A stretch of DNA of 55,174 bases from Lentisphaeria bacterium (GTDB lineage Bacteria > Verrucomicrobiota > Lentisphaeria > Victivallales > Victivallaceae), in assembly GCA_017456285.1 (NCBI GenBank), contig JAFTJQ010000002.1:1-55174 (forward strand), given 5' to 3'. Of the stretch, positions 8,786 through 17,811 are shown in pieces. The first letter of the stretch is position 1. Each line of letters opens with the position of its first letter. The notes below the pieces were generated by a model that was not told where the DNA came from, did no database searches, and was given only the letters and a program-made list of their open reading frames with translations. The position numbers were made by a program, and so were the translations under genes.

Positions 8786-9158
8786 AATCAGTGCAACTAT
8801 AAGCCGGATTTTGTATCCGCACGAGGCGGACGGCAATCATCTATCTATGCGACCAGAACCCGAAATTCAAGCGTTACGAGCAGCAACTCATTTCCTATTT
8901 GGTCTTGCTGCGAAAGGGGTTTGCCTGAGCGACAGGGCTTACACTTACTGCCCGGTGGGCTCTTACCCCACCTTTTCACCCTTACTCGCACCTTTTGCAA
9001 GGCACAAGCGGTATCTTCTCTGTGGCACTTTCCTTCCGGCGGCTTATTGTCCGCCGTATCCTTTTCAAAAATCAAAGGACTTCCTGCTCTATGCAGTCCG
9101 GACTTTCCTCTCACATTGAAAAAATCAACATGAACGATTGCCCGTTGCACCAATATCC
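8786..9158 (-). ncRNA. rnpB: RNase P RNA (bacterial class A)
   Basis: Read on the minus strand the sequence holds the universal P4 core GAGGAAAGTCCGGACT (near 9097-9112) and, at the 3' end, ACAAAATCCGGCTTATAG. In between come GCCACAGAGAAGATACCGC, AGGGTGAAAAGGTGGGG and TAAGAGCCCACCGG, all standard RNase P landmarks. The ends pair as P1: GTGCAAC (9144-9150) with GTTGCAC (8791-8797). P2 pairs GGCAATC with GATTGCC. The RNA processes the 5' ends of tRNAs. Ends are approximate to within a few bases. Open frames on either strand here are not genes. Confidence 0.96.
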
Positions 9159-9165
9159 AACTAAT

Positions 9166-9193
9166 AATATAATCTAATAAGTTGTATATTCAA
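9166..9193 (-). promoter_or_regulatory. Promoter of rnpB
   Basis: A -35 TTGAAT (9188-9193) and a -10 TATATT (9166-9171) are separated by 16 bp on the minus strand. The predicted start, about 7 bases on, falls at 9157-9159, right at the beginning of the P1 helix of the RNA. Confidence 0.75.
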
Positions 9194-9262
9194 CTTAAAA
9201 ATGAAAAAAAATGCGTTTTTTTTAGTTTCAACAAACTTTTTTTAACTTGCCGAACTTATCTT

Positions 9263-10150
9263 TTAATCCAAAATACAAGGCACCCCGTCAGCATCTTCAC
9301 CGAAGCGGTAGAGCTTCATGCGTTCAAGCGGACGGTCATTCGGCTGGTGCAATGAAAGATAATACTGTCCGTCAAAGTTCTTGAAAATTCCGCAATGTCC
9401 GCCGTTTGCTCCGAAAAGCGGCTTCTCAAGCTGAGTCCATTCGCCGTCAAGTTTACCATTGCTGCTGACTGCAATACCGACAGTATAACCGCCGTCACCC
9501 TTGCTTGACCAAAGCATATAGAGTTTGCCATTGCTGCTTTGATACATACAGGGGCCGTCGGTAATGTAGCAAGGATATTTTGCTCCATTGTTTGAACTGA
9601 TTGCACGGCACCATGAAGCATCCGTAGCAGAGAACATCAATCTCGGATTGCCGCAGGCTTTTTTCAAATCATCAGTCAATGGCACATAACACATTGTACC
9701 ATCACAAACTTGCAGCCACTCGTGGCAGAAAATCATATAGGGTTTACCGTCTTCAAAATACAAAGTTCCATCCAGACACATCCAATGCTCCGGAGTTACA
9801 GGCCCCTCTGACCACATTTTATATTCGCCATCGGGAGTGTCTGATACTAAAACATAAGTTCCACGATAATCGCCCTCGCGATTAATTGTGCCGAAAAGAT
9901 AATACTTCCCATTGTAAGCATACATTTCCGGTGCCCAATACTCAAGGGTATCTGCCATATCAGGAGTTGGAGTGTAGATAGTTTTTGCTTCACTCCAGTG
10001 GATTAAGTCCTCACTCACATAGACAACGAAAATCACATTGTAATCGGCATTAGTTCCGGTTAAATAATATTTGCCGTTGTGCGGCATGATAAACGGATCT
10101 CTGATTCTAATGTCATCAGCGGTCAACGGATATTTAGTTAAATCTGTCAT
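9263..10150 (-). CDS. Glycoside hydrolase family 43 (beta-xylosidase/arabinosidase type)
   Basis: A 295-residue single-domain five-bladed propeller enzyme. The catalytic base Asp18 sits in IRDPF at the start of blade 1, followed by the GKYYLTGT, WAPEMYAYNGKYYLFG, LDGTLYFEDGKPYMIF and ITDGPCMYQSSNGKLYMLWSS motifs. The last has Asp where many GH43 enzymes have the acid Glu before GP, a variant seen in some subfamilies. No signal peptide, so probably cytoplasmic and acting on imported oligosaccharides. It starts 11 bases after the ADP-ribosylglycohydrolase-fold gene, forming a two-gene operon. Exact sugar specificity cannot be read. Confidence 0.88.
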   Translation of the reverse strand: MTDLTKYPLTADDIRIRDPFIMPHNGKYYLTGTNADYNVIFVVYVSEDLIHWSEAKTIYTPTPDMADTLEYWAPEMYAYNGKYYLFGTINREGDYRGTYVLVSDTPDGEYKMWSEGPVTPEHWMCLDGTLYFEDGKPYMIFCHEWLQVCDGTMCYVPLTDDLKKACGNPRLMFSATDASWCRAISSNNGAKYPCYITDGPCMYQSSNGKLYMLWSSKGDGGYTVGIAVSSNGKLDGEWTQLEKPLFGANGGHCGIFKNFDGQYYLSLHQPNDRPLERMKLYRFGEDADGVPCILD

Positions 10151-10161
10151 TATAAAACTCC

Positions 10162-11634
10162 TTATTTGTTTAAGTTTTTATTATTATCTCTATCAAATGC
10201 ACCCAAAATGAACTTGTATTCATGGTTGGCAAGGCAGAAAAACAGCGGTGTTGAAGTCTGCTCCTCATCGTAGGGAGAGAGAGCTATTGACAAATTATAG
10301 GTGCCTTTTTTCATAAACATACGCAAATTCTGGTTAATGTGCGGACGATTAGTTGACGGAACAAAATCGCCTCTTGACTGACCGAATTGCAGTTCATCAT
10401 TAAGCCACACCAGACAGCGGCAAGTCGCCGCCACGATAAAGGCATAACGTCCGTCATAAGGCACTTCCATTTTCATCTCATAAATACGGAAACTATCGCC
10501 CTCAAGATCACTTAAATCGACATCCCAAGTCAAATTACCCTTGAAAGTCATATCGCTAAGTTCGATTGCATTAATTTTGTCACGGGAAATATCCCCTCTG
10601 GACTTCGGTACAGAGACACCCGTTTTGGCATGAATTTCAAAATCTTTCCAAACAGGCTCAATCGGCATTGAGTCGTCACAAACAATTTTGCCCTGCCATG
10701 CCATAATTAAATCAGTAAGCTCATCCAAAGTTGCAGGCGGATTAATTCCGGTAATCTCTTTACTTACCACCAAATTTCTGCCGATCGGCTTAAGCCACTG
10801 CTCCTCAATTCCGTCGGGATTAATAATTCCCAAAATCGCACCGACAGTTGCCGCAGTACAATCCGCATCACGTCCGCAATTATTTGCCAGACAGATTGAT
10901 TTACCGAAAACTCCCTTGCCCAAAATCAATGCCATAATCATAAACGGAATATTCATTACCACATCGGTAAAATTCGGACTGCCGTATTTACGGATAATAT
11001 TACGGCGGACAACCAATGGGTCATCGCTTTCAGAACACCAGTTAATTGTATCTCTGACCGCTTGTGCCAAACGACTATCTGCGGGAATATACTTAAGACC
11101 TTTTTCAATTAATTGCATAATATCGGTTTCGCCGAATGCCAAACTCTCCAAAGAGGTCAAAAACATTTCAGCATAATATCCGTCACCGCAGTGGTCAACT
11201 TCGGCATCAAATCGAGCATATTTTACCGCTGTATCAGGGTCATTAGGAGCAAGGAACGCCCAAATTTCACTTCGAATTGCCGCACCTAAACCGTCACGGA
11301 AAGCATTATCATACTGTCCTGAAAAAGGCGGCAAAATTCCTTTCTCAATATTACGAATTGCTACCGCATATTCATCGACATAGAAATGTACATTATCAAC
11401 CCATGCTTTAGCGAAATTTTTTCTGGAAAGCACTCCATTCCAATCACTTGCAATTTTACAAATCCACAAAATCTGCAAATCCAAATCATCATTGGGCTGC
11501 ATTTCAGTCGGCTCGGGAGTGTATCTATCTAAATGCAAAGGTCCGCGAAGCCCTTCGCATGGCTGACCTAATGTACCGCCGACAGCTTTGCCGAACAAAC
11601 CGCCCAAAATGCGTTCTCTGATTGAAAAACTCAT
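10162..11634 (-). CDS. ADP-ribosylglycohydrolase-fold protein in a glycan operon
   Basis: About 490 residues. The N-terminal domain (about 1-330) has the ARH/DraG fold signature: RERILGGLFGKAVGGTLGQP, the metal-binding NDDLDLQILW, and NNCGRDADCTAATVGAILG, which corresponds to the GGDTDT metal site. The C-terminal 150 residues look like a beta-rich, possibly carbohydrate-binding module. ATG at 11634 is chosen because AGAAAGGAAA lies just upstream; the 30-codon extension before it is AT-rich leader. Its operon partner is a GH43. Relatives are usually annotated as ADP-ribosylation hydrolases, but partnership with a glycosidase makes a sugar substrate plausible. No nitrogenase genes are here. Confidence 0.82.
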   Translation of the reverse strand: MSFSIRERILGGLFGKAVGGTLGQPCEGLRGPLHLDRYTPEPTEMQPNDDLDLQILWICKIASDWNGVLSRKNFAKAWVDNVHFYVDEYAVAIRNIEKGILPPFSGQYDNAFRDGLGAAIRSEIWAFLAPNDPDTAVKYARFDAEVDHCGDGYYAEMFLTSLESLAFGETDIMQLIEKGLKYIPADSRLAQAVRDTINWCSESDDPLVVRRNIIRKYGSPNFTDVVMNIPFMIMALILGKGVFGKSICLANNCGRDADCTAATVGAILGIINPDGIEEQWLKPIGRNLVVSKEITGINPPATLDELTDLIMAWQGKIVCDDSMPIEPVWKDFEIHAKTGVSVPKSRGDISRDKINAIELSDMTFKGNLTWDVDLSDLEGDSFRIYEMKMEVPYDGRYAFIVAATCRCLVWLNDELQFGQSRGDFVPSTNRPHINQNLRMFMKKGTYNLSIALSPYDEEQTSTPLFFCLANHEYKFILGAFDRDNNKNLNK

Positions 11635-11685
11635 AATATTATTTTCCTTTCTTCTATTTAACCATAATTTTACGGTAATAATCAT

Positions 11686-11694
11686 AATATAGCA
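11686..11694 (-). promoter_or_regulatory. Extended -10 promoter for the GH43 operon
   Basis: On the minus strand TGCTATATT (11686-11694) is an extended -10 about 52 bp upstream of the ATG at 11634. A clear -35 is absent, as is common for extended -10 promoters. Confidence 0.5.
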
Positions 11695-11795
11695 TACTTT
11701 TCGAAAAAAACTCGTTTTTTTCAAAAAAAATTAATAAATATTTCATATTTTTTGCGACAATAACTCTATCCAAAAAAAATTAATTTCGTGATAGT

Positions 11796-11818
11796 TATTC
11801 TTAAATAATACAAGAATA
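11796..11818. promoter_or_regulatory. Inverted repeat in divergent intergenic region
   Basis: TATTCTT (11796-11802) and AAGAATA (11812-11818) form a 7-bp inverted repeat with 9 bases between. It sits in the 407-bp divergent space between the GH43 operon and the first pseudopilin gene. Possible operator; in such AT-rich DNA chance is a real alternative. Confidence 0.3.
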
Positions 11819-11891
11819 CAACTTTTTCAGGAACGATTCAATAATTATTCAGTTTTTTTGCTAAAAAACACAATACATTAAGACAACTTAT

Positions 11892-11945
11892 TTGAAGTTT
11901 TTTTGGCAACTTGATATTGACTTTTGCCATTTTTAGTGTTACAAT
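11892..11945 (+). promoter_or_regulatory. Promoter and degenerate operator of pseudopilin-sialidase locus 1
   Basis: A -35 TTGACT (11917-11922), a 17-bp spacer and a -10 TACAAT (11940-11945) predict a start near 11952 and a leader of about 90 bases. Immediately upstream, TTGAAGT (11892-11898) and ACTTGAT (11909-11915) are 10 bp apart. This is a weak version (5 of 7 in the right arm) of the inverted repeat found at 25947-25970 and 49642-49665. Confidence 0.65.
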
Positions 11946-12041
11946 ATATGTAGTTTTTTCGCACTTGATGTGTTTTTTAATCGCCTCAAGTATTAGACCC
12001 CAAAAAAAACAAACAAATAAAAAAGAAAGAAAGGCTAAATT

Positions 12042-12749
12042 ATGAAAAACTTATTAAAATTCACCCTCATTGAGTTGTTGGTTGTTATCGCAATCATCGC
12101 AATTTTGGCAGGTATGCTGCTCCCCGCACTCAACAAAGCCCGTGAAAAAGCTCGTGCAATTTCATGCACCAACAACAAAAAACAGTGCATGCTCGCAGTT
12201 ACTATTTATTGTCAGGATCACAACGGCACAATGGTTATCCGTCACGGCGAAAACATGACTCCCAAAAATATCACTTGGTTCGCTCTTCTGAAAAATAATA
12301 ACTATGCAGCCAATTTGTCAGAGGCTCAATGCCCGTCAATCAGGTTCAAACCCCACAAAGATGACGACACTTATAATGGTTGCCAAACTATTTACGGTAT
12401 GCCGCGCTCTGTATCAACATGGCAGGATTATTTAGGCAAAAGCAGCTATTCAATCCCCAACAGTGCCGGAGAGGATGATTTTGCATGTATGATTAATTTG
12501 TACAACTTGAAAAATGCAAAAATGCTTATGGCGTGTACTTTCAGTAATACAAATAACTGGCAAAGTTTTGAATGGCATTTAACTTCTGATCGTGCAAATT
12601 TAGCGAGCTTTGTTCATGGCGAAAGAAATGCTATCGGCTGGAGTGACGGTCATGTAGAATCAATGACTGCAACTGCGGTTGCTGATGAATTAGAAGACGG
12701 CGGTTTCACAGGAACTTTTGCCTACTATCTTAACGGCGTCAAAAAGTAA
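12042..12749 (+). CDS. Pseudopilin with H-X9-DG C-terminus (locus 1)
   Basis: 235 residues. The N-terminus has a class III-type prepilin signal: KNLLK, then [20 protein letters not shown], with Glu at +5 after the expected cleavage. The residue before the Phe is Lys rather than the usual Gly. The globular part ends [20 protein letters not shown], where His, nine residues, then Asp-Gly match the 'prepilin-type processing-associated H-X9-DG' domain. Such proteins occur in large paralogous sets in Lentisphaerae. It is probably an inner-membrane or extracellular fibre subunit of a type II secretion-like assembly. The sialidase starts 40 bp downstream with no terminator between. Confidence 0.88.
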   Translation: MKNLLKFTLIELLVVIAIIAILAGMLLPALNKAREKARAISCTNNKKQCMLAVTIYCQDHNGTMVIRHGENMTPKNITWFALLKNNNYAANLSEAQCPSIRFKPHKDDDTYNGCQTIYGMPRSVSTWQDYLGKSSYSIPNSAGEDDFACMINLYNLKNAKMLMACTFSNTNNWQSFEWHLTSDRANLASFVHGERNAIGWSDGHVESMTATAVADELEDGGFTGTFAYYLNGVKK

Positions 12750-12788
12750 TATTTTATTCCCTCTTTTCATTTAAAGGAAAATTATAAG

Positions 12789-14504
12789 ATGAAAATAAAA
12801 AAAATACTCTATTGGGGATTATTGTGCCTTTTTTCGGCAGTTTTCGCCGACGAAAAAGATTATCCTTTCGGAACTGTTATCCTAAATGGCGGCAGAATTG
12901 AGCCAGTCAGCATGTCATTAATTGAATCCACTAATGAACACTTGAATTTTTGCTTCGCCCAAAACTTTTCGGACGGTTCAATTTATCTCCGTCACTCCGG
13001 CGGTATTCATACCGTTTCTGAATATGGGTGCCGTGACTACTCTTTGGACAATGGTGTTACTTGGCAGCGTGGGCAAAAAGGGTGTCTGGGTGGATTTAAT
13101 GCCTACGAAACACTTGATGGGAAAAAATGTCAAATTGAGTGCTGGGATAATAAAGTTTCTGATACTCATACTTTAATTCACAAAACTGCTGACAAGAACC
13201 ATATTGGTCAAGTTACAAAATCAACTATTAAACTGCCATACAAAAGTTCTTTCCGCCTGCATCGCAAAGTGCTTCGCACCAAGGATAATCGCTTGCTTTT
13301 AACGGGCTATGGCTACAAAGAAAATGCCAATAAAAATCATTCGTTTTTGATTGAATCGACCGATGACGGCAAGTCATGGCACTACTACTCAACTATTTTG
13401 GAAGACTATTCTGTACAATTTACAGAAGGCCCGAATGAAGCGGATGTAGTCGAATTAACTAATGGGGATTTTTTGGCATTTGTCCGATTGACAGCACTTG
13501 GAGACTTGGTGCAGCTTAGAAGTCGTGACGGCGGCAAAACTTGGGGAGATCGCAAAAATATTGCTCCATTCTGCGTTGCACCAATGGCACATGTGATGAA
13601 AAACGGCACCTTGCTGATTGTTTCCGGGCGTCCGGCACTTTATTTATTAATAGACTTTACCGGCACCGGAAATAATTATCAAACCTATCAAGTCTATGGC
13701 GGAAGCGGAAGTTCTTATGCTTCAATTTTGGAGACAGCCAAAGACCAAATCACGGTTGTTTATGACGAAAGCGACATTGGGGCTTGGAAAAATCTGGCTC
13801 GATTCAGCAGAATTTTTGCCGCCAGATTTAATGTCATAAAAGATGACAAACTCCTTGCTTCCAATGCAACTCACCCAAAAGCAAAAGAATATCAAGTTTT
13901 CTACTCTCCTGATTGTGGAATGGCGATTGAAAAGCGAACTAATTTTTTCTCTCACGGACTACTTCATCGCTCAAATGAAAAAGCGGCTCAAAATAATACT
14001 TGGTGGGAAATTCAAAAAATTGCCGAACGCCCATATCCAGTGTTGCATTTGGAGTTAAAGGGCGAAGCACGCCCCTACCGCTTCGCAAATTACCGTGCCA
14101 ATTTACAGGGAGTTGAACCATACTCAAAAGTCAAAATCGGTTGGGAGTTACGAGTTAATGACCATGGTACTGATGCCCCTCAGTTTCAAGTCCTTTGCTC
14201 TTTTGCTCAAACTTCAAGTTTTGCAGTTGTTGAGTTTACTAAAAACAAAATTTTATTGAAAAGCAATAATCAACCGATTGAAATCCCTTATGATTTACAT
14301 GGTAAATTTAAAGCTTTTGAACTCCACGCAGATGCAAACAGTGCAACTTGGAAGTTAGTTGACGGCACTGGTAAATTGATTTCAGAAGGCAAATTGAATC
14401 CTAACAAAAATCACTTTGACAATCGCATCCAATTCGGAGACGGGTCAAACGGTGTTGCAGGTTCAGTTGATTTGTCCTACATCGGTTATGATTTGCAAAA
14501 ATGA
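12789..14504 (+). CDS. Secreted sialidase-superfamily (BNR) protein, locus 1
   Basis: 571 residues with signal peptide (KKILYWGLLCLFSAVFA). The middle is a six-bladed sialidase propeller: Asp-box-like SLDNGVTWQ, STDDGKSWHYY and SRDGGKTWGD, an arginine-containing FRLHRKVLRTKD in the place of the FRIP motif, and EGPNEADVVELTNGDFLAFVR in the place of the conserved Glu/Arg strand. The C-terminal part (about 420-571) is a beta-sandwich ending GSVDLSYIGYD, shared with the locus 2 paralogue. Probably an exo-sialidase or related glycosidase acting outside the inner membrane; specificity is not shown by sequence. AAAGGA lies upstream. Its neighbours are a pseudopilin and an SSS symporter. Confidence 0.83.
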   Translation: MKIKKILYWGLLCLFSAVFADEKDYPFGTVILNGGRIEPVSMSLIESTNEHLNFCFAQNFSDGSIYLRHSGGIHTVSEYGCRDYSLDNGVTWQRGQKGCLGGFNAYETLDGKKCQIECWDNKVSDTHTLIHKTADKNHIGQVTKSTIKLPYKSSFRLHRKVLRTKDNRLLLTGYGYKENANKNHSFLIESTDDGKSWHYYSTILEDYSVQFTEGPNEADVVELTNGDFLAFVRLTALGDLVQLRSRDGGKTWGDRKNIAPFCVAPMAHVMKNGTLLIVSGRPALYLLIDFTGTGNNYQTYQVYGGSGSSYASILETAKDQITVVYDESDIGAWKNLARFSRIFAARFNVIKDDKLLASNATHPKAKEYQVFYSPDCGMAIEKRTNFFSHGLLHRSNEKAAQNNTWWEIQKIAERPYPVLHLELKGEARPYRFANYRANLQGVEPYSKVKIGWELRVNDHGTDAPQFQVLCSFAQTSSFAVVEFTKNKILLKSNNQPIEIPYDLHGKFKAFELHADANSATWKLVDGTGKLISEGKLNPNKNHFDNRIQFGDGSNGVAGSVDLSYIGYDLQK

Positions 14505-14548
14505 TTATTTTTGCAATATTCACTATCAAATTAATTTAAAGGAGAAAA

Positions 14549-16363
14549 ATGTTAAATAATCTAAACAATTTAATGCAAGCTATTTTGCAAAATGGTTGGG
14601 ACTACTCCATGATAATTATTTATCTTGCAGCAGTTTTGGCTATCGGTTTATACTGCTCAAGAGGCAATAAAACTGCGGAAAAATACCTTATGGCAGGACG
14701 GCAATTACCCTTTTTCGCCGTCGGCATGGCGTGCGTAATGGCGTTACTTAGTTCCGTATCGCTGGTAATGGTTCCGGGAGAAATTTACAATAACGGTCTT
14801 ACGCTGTTTTTAGTGCAAAACACTTTAGTTACTGTTTTGTCAATTCCCTGTTATCTGCTTTTTACCCGATTTTATTTTCGCCTGGGAAGTTTCACTCCCT
14901 ACGAATATCTGGAATACCGCTACGATAAAACCGTCAGAGGAGTAATCGCCGCCGCAGTTTTCTATACCAGAACGATGTATTTAGGTATGGTTATCTATAC
15001 CACAGCTAAAATTTTTGAAGCATCATTTCATTGGTCGCCGTTATTCTCAATTTTGCTGGTCGGAGTTTTCGCAATTTTCTATACCTTCAAAGGCGGTGCG
15101 ACAGCGGTTATCTGGACGGATGTACTGCAATTCGTAGTGCTTTTCGGAACATTTGCGGCAGTTATTTTTATCCTCTGTTATAAAATTGACGGCGGTGCAG
15201 TTGCTGCAGTTTCTACCGCTTTTGCTCAAGGGAAAGGAGCTCCGCAATTCCATGATCCGGACTTCTACAAAATTACTCCGTATGTTCGATTATTGTTTTT
15301 CCTGATGGTGTGGAATGGAATTATGGGGCCATTGACTACCGCATGCAGTGACCAAATCATCATCCAAAGACTTTTAAGCACAAAAAACTGGAAAGAGGGC
15401 TTCAAAGCACAGTGCGTTTCAACCGGATTCAGTGCCATATTTACATTGGCATTATGGTTTGTTGGTTTAGCAGTATTCACCTATTACCACCAAAATCCCG
15501 ATTCAGCCATCCAAGCAGGTGCCGGCGACAAAGCATTTTTCCACTTTGTTGCGACGGAACTTCCGACTCCGATTCCGGGACTGTTTATTGCGGGGATGCT
15601 GGCAGCAATTATGAGTACATTAAGTTCAGGCATGAACTCAATGGCAACCATTTGGCTTAAGGAGTTCCACGTTACATTCATCAATAAAAAACTTGATGCT
15701 TCGGGCGAAGTAAGAATTTCCAAACTTGCCACCTTGTGGATTGGTATATTTGTAATCGTTTTCGGCGTTTTACTTGAGTATTCCGGTAAATATCTCAAGC
15801 AGTCAGTTGCGGAAGTTCAAACACTTTTTATCATCTTCGGAACTGCAATCCTCCCTGCATTCCTTTTTGCCGTACTCTCAAAAAGGGCAAATTCCAAACT
15901 TATCTGGGGATTCTGTATTTATGCTTTCGGAGAGAGAATTGCCAATAATGTTTGGTACGCTTTAAGTCGTCCGGCGGTCGCTGCATGGAATGCCGACCCG
16001 AGTGTAGGTTTCGGCTGGGGCGGCAAATTACCATTTGATTGGTACGTCTATATCTGGATAATTCTCGGAGTTGCATTTGCTGTGCCGTATTTTGTTAAAA
16101 CTATCCGCGATCGCTGGTACGGTAAATTATCCGGACTTACGGCGTGTTTCTGCTTCGGAGTTTTGCAGTCGATGCTGATTTGGTATATTTACAGCAATGT
16201 TTATGTCAAAGATATTCCGCTTGAAAGAAGTTTCGCCTTTGCTTTGCCGATTGATTATATCATCGCCTTTATCGTGCTTCAATTCTGTCCGATTCAGCCG
16301 AAAGAAAAGTATCAAGGCTTAACTTTGAGTACGCTTAACGAACCTATTTTGCAGAAAAAATAA
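14549..16363 (+). CDS. Sodium/solute symporter (SSS family), locus 1
   Basis: 604 residues with about 13-15 hydrophobic helices. SSS signatures: GRQLPFFAVGMACVMALLSSVS and VPGEIYNNG in the first helices, and MLAAIMSTLSSGMNSMAT in TM8, where the Ser/Thr cluster forms the Na2 sodium site. It imports a small organic solute with Na+. Because it follows a sialidase gene, sialic acid or another released sugar is a reasonable guess (known SSS sialic-acid carriers exist), but no sialate catabolic gene is in view. A strong AAAGGAG Shine-Dalgarno precedes the ATG. Last gene of the operon, followed by a terminator. Confidence 0.9.
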   Translation: MLNNLNNLMQAILQNGWDYSMIIIYLAAVLAIGLYCSRGNKTAEKYLMAGRQLPFFAVGMACVMALLSSVSLVMVPGEIYNNGLTLFLVQNTLVTVLSIPCYLLFTRFYFRLGSFTPYEYLEYRYDKTVRGVIAAAVFYTRTMYLGMVIYTTAKIFEASFHWSPLFSILLVGVFAIFYTFKGGATAVIWTDVLQFVVLFGTFAAVIFILCYKIDGGAVAAVSTAFAQGKGAPQFHDPDFYKITPYVRLLFFLMVWNGIMGPLTTACSDQIIIQRLLSTKNWKEGFKAQCVSTGFSAIFTLALWFVGLAVFTYYHQNPDSAIQAGAGDKAFFHFVATELPTPIPGLFIAGMLAAIMSTLSSGMNSMATIWLKEFHVTFINKKLDASGEVRISKLATLWIGIFVIVFGVLLEYSGKYLKQSVAEVQTLFIIFGTAILPAFLFAVLSKRANSKLIWGFCIYAFGERIANNVWYALSRPAVAAWNADPSVGFGWGGKLPFDWYVYIWIILGVAFAVPYFVKTIRDRWYGKLSGLTACFCFGVLQSMLIWYIYSNVYVKDIPLERSFAFALPIDYIIAFIVLQFCPIQPKEKYQGLTLSTLNEPILQKK

Positions 16364-16378
16364 AATCTCAACATAGTT

Positions 16379-16411
16379 AAAGTCGGCAATACAAGCCGAC
16401 TTTAATTTTTT
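16379..16411 (+). terminator. Rho-independent terminator of locus 1 operon
   Basis: AAAGTCGGC (16379-16387) pairs perfectly with GCCGACTTT (16395-16403) around a 7-base loop, followed by AATTTTTT. Confidence 0.88.
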
Positions 16412-16445
16412 ATGTAAAAAGTCTTTAAATATCTATCAAAAAAAT

Positions 16446-16473
16446 TTGATTTCTGTATTTTTCAAATTATATT
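16446..16473 (+). promoter_or_regulatory. Promoter of M28 peptidase gene
   Basis: -35 TTGATT (16446-16451), 16-bp spacer, -10 TATATT (16468-16473), about 40 bp before the start codon. Confidence 0.65.
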
Positions 16474-16514
16474 ATCCAAAACAATAAAAACTTAATTCAG
16501 GAAAGTTGAAAATT

Positions 16515-17804
16515 ATGGATAATATCGCAAAAAATTTGGAAAAACACTTAAGAGTTTTAACCGATGAAATAGGAGTCAGATTAGCAGGTTCACATCAGGA
16601 ATATCAAGCAGCTGAATATCTCGCAAATGAGTTTAGAAAATTCTCTCCGCATGTCTCAATTGAAGAATATCCCGTAATGGAGCGTGCCGTATCTCAAGAA
16701 AAACTCGAAGTTGAAATTAATGGCAAATGGATTGAATTCCCCTGCTCGCTTTTCGGGGCATCATGCACAACTTCGGGCAAAACTTTTGAGGGAGAAATCG
16801 TCTTTTTTGACAGTGCAACTTCTTATCAAAAAAGCGATCTGTCTTTCATCACAAATAAAGCTGTAGTACATTTGGGCTGCCATATTGAAAACGAAGAATC
16901 TTACAAACGCCTCATGGATGCAGCTCCTGCTTTTATCCTTTTTGTTGACACCCGTTACCCCGGCTCAATTCCGCTCGCAGACGGACTTTTCCCTGCTTAT
17001 GTGCAGAAATACGGCTCAGTCCCAAGTTTGAATGTCGCCTACATGGACGCATGGAATTGGCAGAAAAATCAGGCATCTAAGGCAAAAATTTGCGTAGTCG
17101 GAGAAGCCCGTCCGAGCAAAACAAGTGTCGTTATTTGCGAAATCCCCGGTACCGATCCCGATGCAGGAGTAATCTATTGCGGGGCCCACCACGATACTCA
17201 AGCAGGCTCTGTCGGCGCTGATGACAATGCAATTGCCTGTGCAATTTTGCTTGAATTTGCTAAAATTTTTACCGCAAAAAAACATAAATGCACCTTCAAA
17301 TTGATTAGTTTCGGTGCCGAGGAACAGCTCTCGCTCGGCAGTGCCGCTTACGTCAGAAACCACCGAAAAGAAATTACTGAAAATGGTATTTTTATGTGCA
17401 ATTTTGACTCAATGGGCTCTATTGCAGGGTGGTATGACTTCACTATTAACGGCAATGATGAATTACTGTCGCTCATTAGAGAAATATACAACCGAAATGA
17501 TATATATTACCTTGAAAAAACTACCCCCTGCCCTTATACGGATCAATTTCCTTTTGCCGCATGCGGAGTACCGGGAATTTGGCTTTTCCGACCGAATTGT
17601 ACGGCGGGGCTTTTCTATCACCACCGTGTAGATAATGATGCGGAGATTATTGATTTCCGTCAGAGTGCCGTCCTGATGACTGCGACGGCCAAGATTCTGG
17701 AAAAAATTGCAGACTCTGAAAACACTGCACAATACCGCACAATTCCTGCCGATATGCAGACAGAAATTGATGAATTATTTAACAATGTTTACGGGGGATT
17801 TTAA
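16515..17804 (+). CDS. M28-family zinc aminopeptidase
   Basis: 429 residues, no signal peptide. The cocatalytic zinc residues of family M28 are visible in order: GAHHDTQAG (His/Asp, about residues 225-227), GADDNA (Asp, about 236), GAEEQ (catalytic Glu and Glu ligand, about 269-270), NFDSMGS (Asp) and YHHRVDND (His near the C-terminus). It removes N-terminal amino acids from peptides. A protease-associated-like insert occupies roughly residues 80-200. ATG at 16515 is chosen over the TTG at 16506 because AGGAAAG lies about 9 bases before it. Monocistronic, convergent with the amidase gene. Confidence 0.88.
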   Translation: MDNIAKNLEKHLRVLTDEIGVRLAGSHQEYQAAEYLANEFRKFSPHVSIEEYPVMERAVSQEKLEVEINGKWIEFPCSLFGASCTTSGKTFEGEIVFFDSATSYQKSDLSFITNKAVVHLGCHIENEESYKRLMDAAPAFILFVDTRYPGSIPLADGLFPAYVQKYGSVPSLNVAYMDAWNWQKNQASKAKICVVGEARPSKTSVVICEIPGTDPDAGVIYCGAHHDTQAGSVGADDNAIACAILLEFAKIFTAKKHKCTFKLISFGAEEQLSLGSAAYVRNHRKEITENGIFMCNFDSMGSIAGWYDFTINGNDELLSLIREIYNRNDIYYLEKTTPCPYTDQFPFAACGVPGIWLFRPNCTAGLFYHHRVDNDAEIIDFRQSAVLMTATAKILEKIADSENTAQYRTIPADMQTEIDELFNNVYGGF

Positions 17805-17811
17805 TATCCCC
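17794..17811. terminator. Small hairpin spanning convergent stop codons
   Basis: GGGGAT (17794-17799), six-base loop, ATCCCC (17806-17811). The loop contains the M28 stop codon and the right arm abuts the amidase stop. There is no T-tract, so termination activity is uncertain; the position between convergent genes suggests a bidirectional role. Confidence 0.4.

Noticed and set aside
8748-9153. Open frames on both strands in 8748-9153
   Set aside because: The whole stretch is RNase P RNA by its conserved core and P1/P2 pairing; the frames are incidental.
10162-11634. Reading the ARH-fold gene as nitrogenase regulator DraG
   Set aside because: No nitrogenase or DraT gene nearby and the operon partner is GH43.
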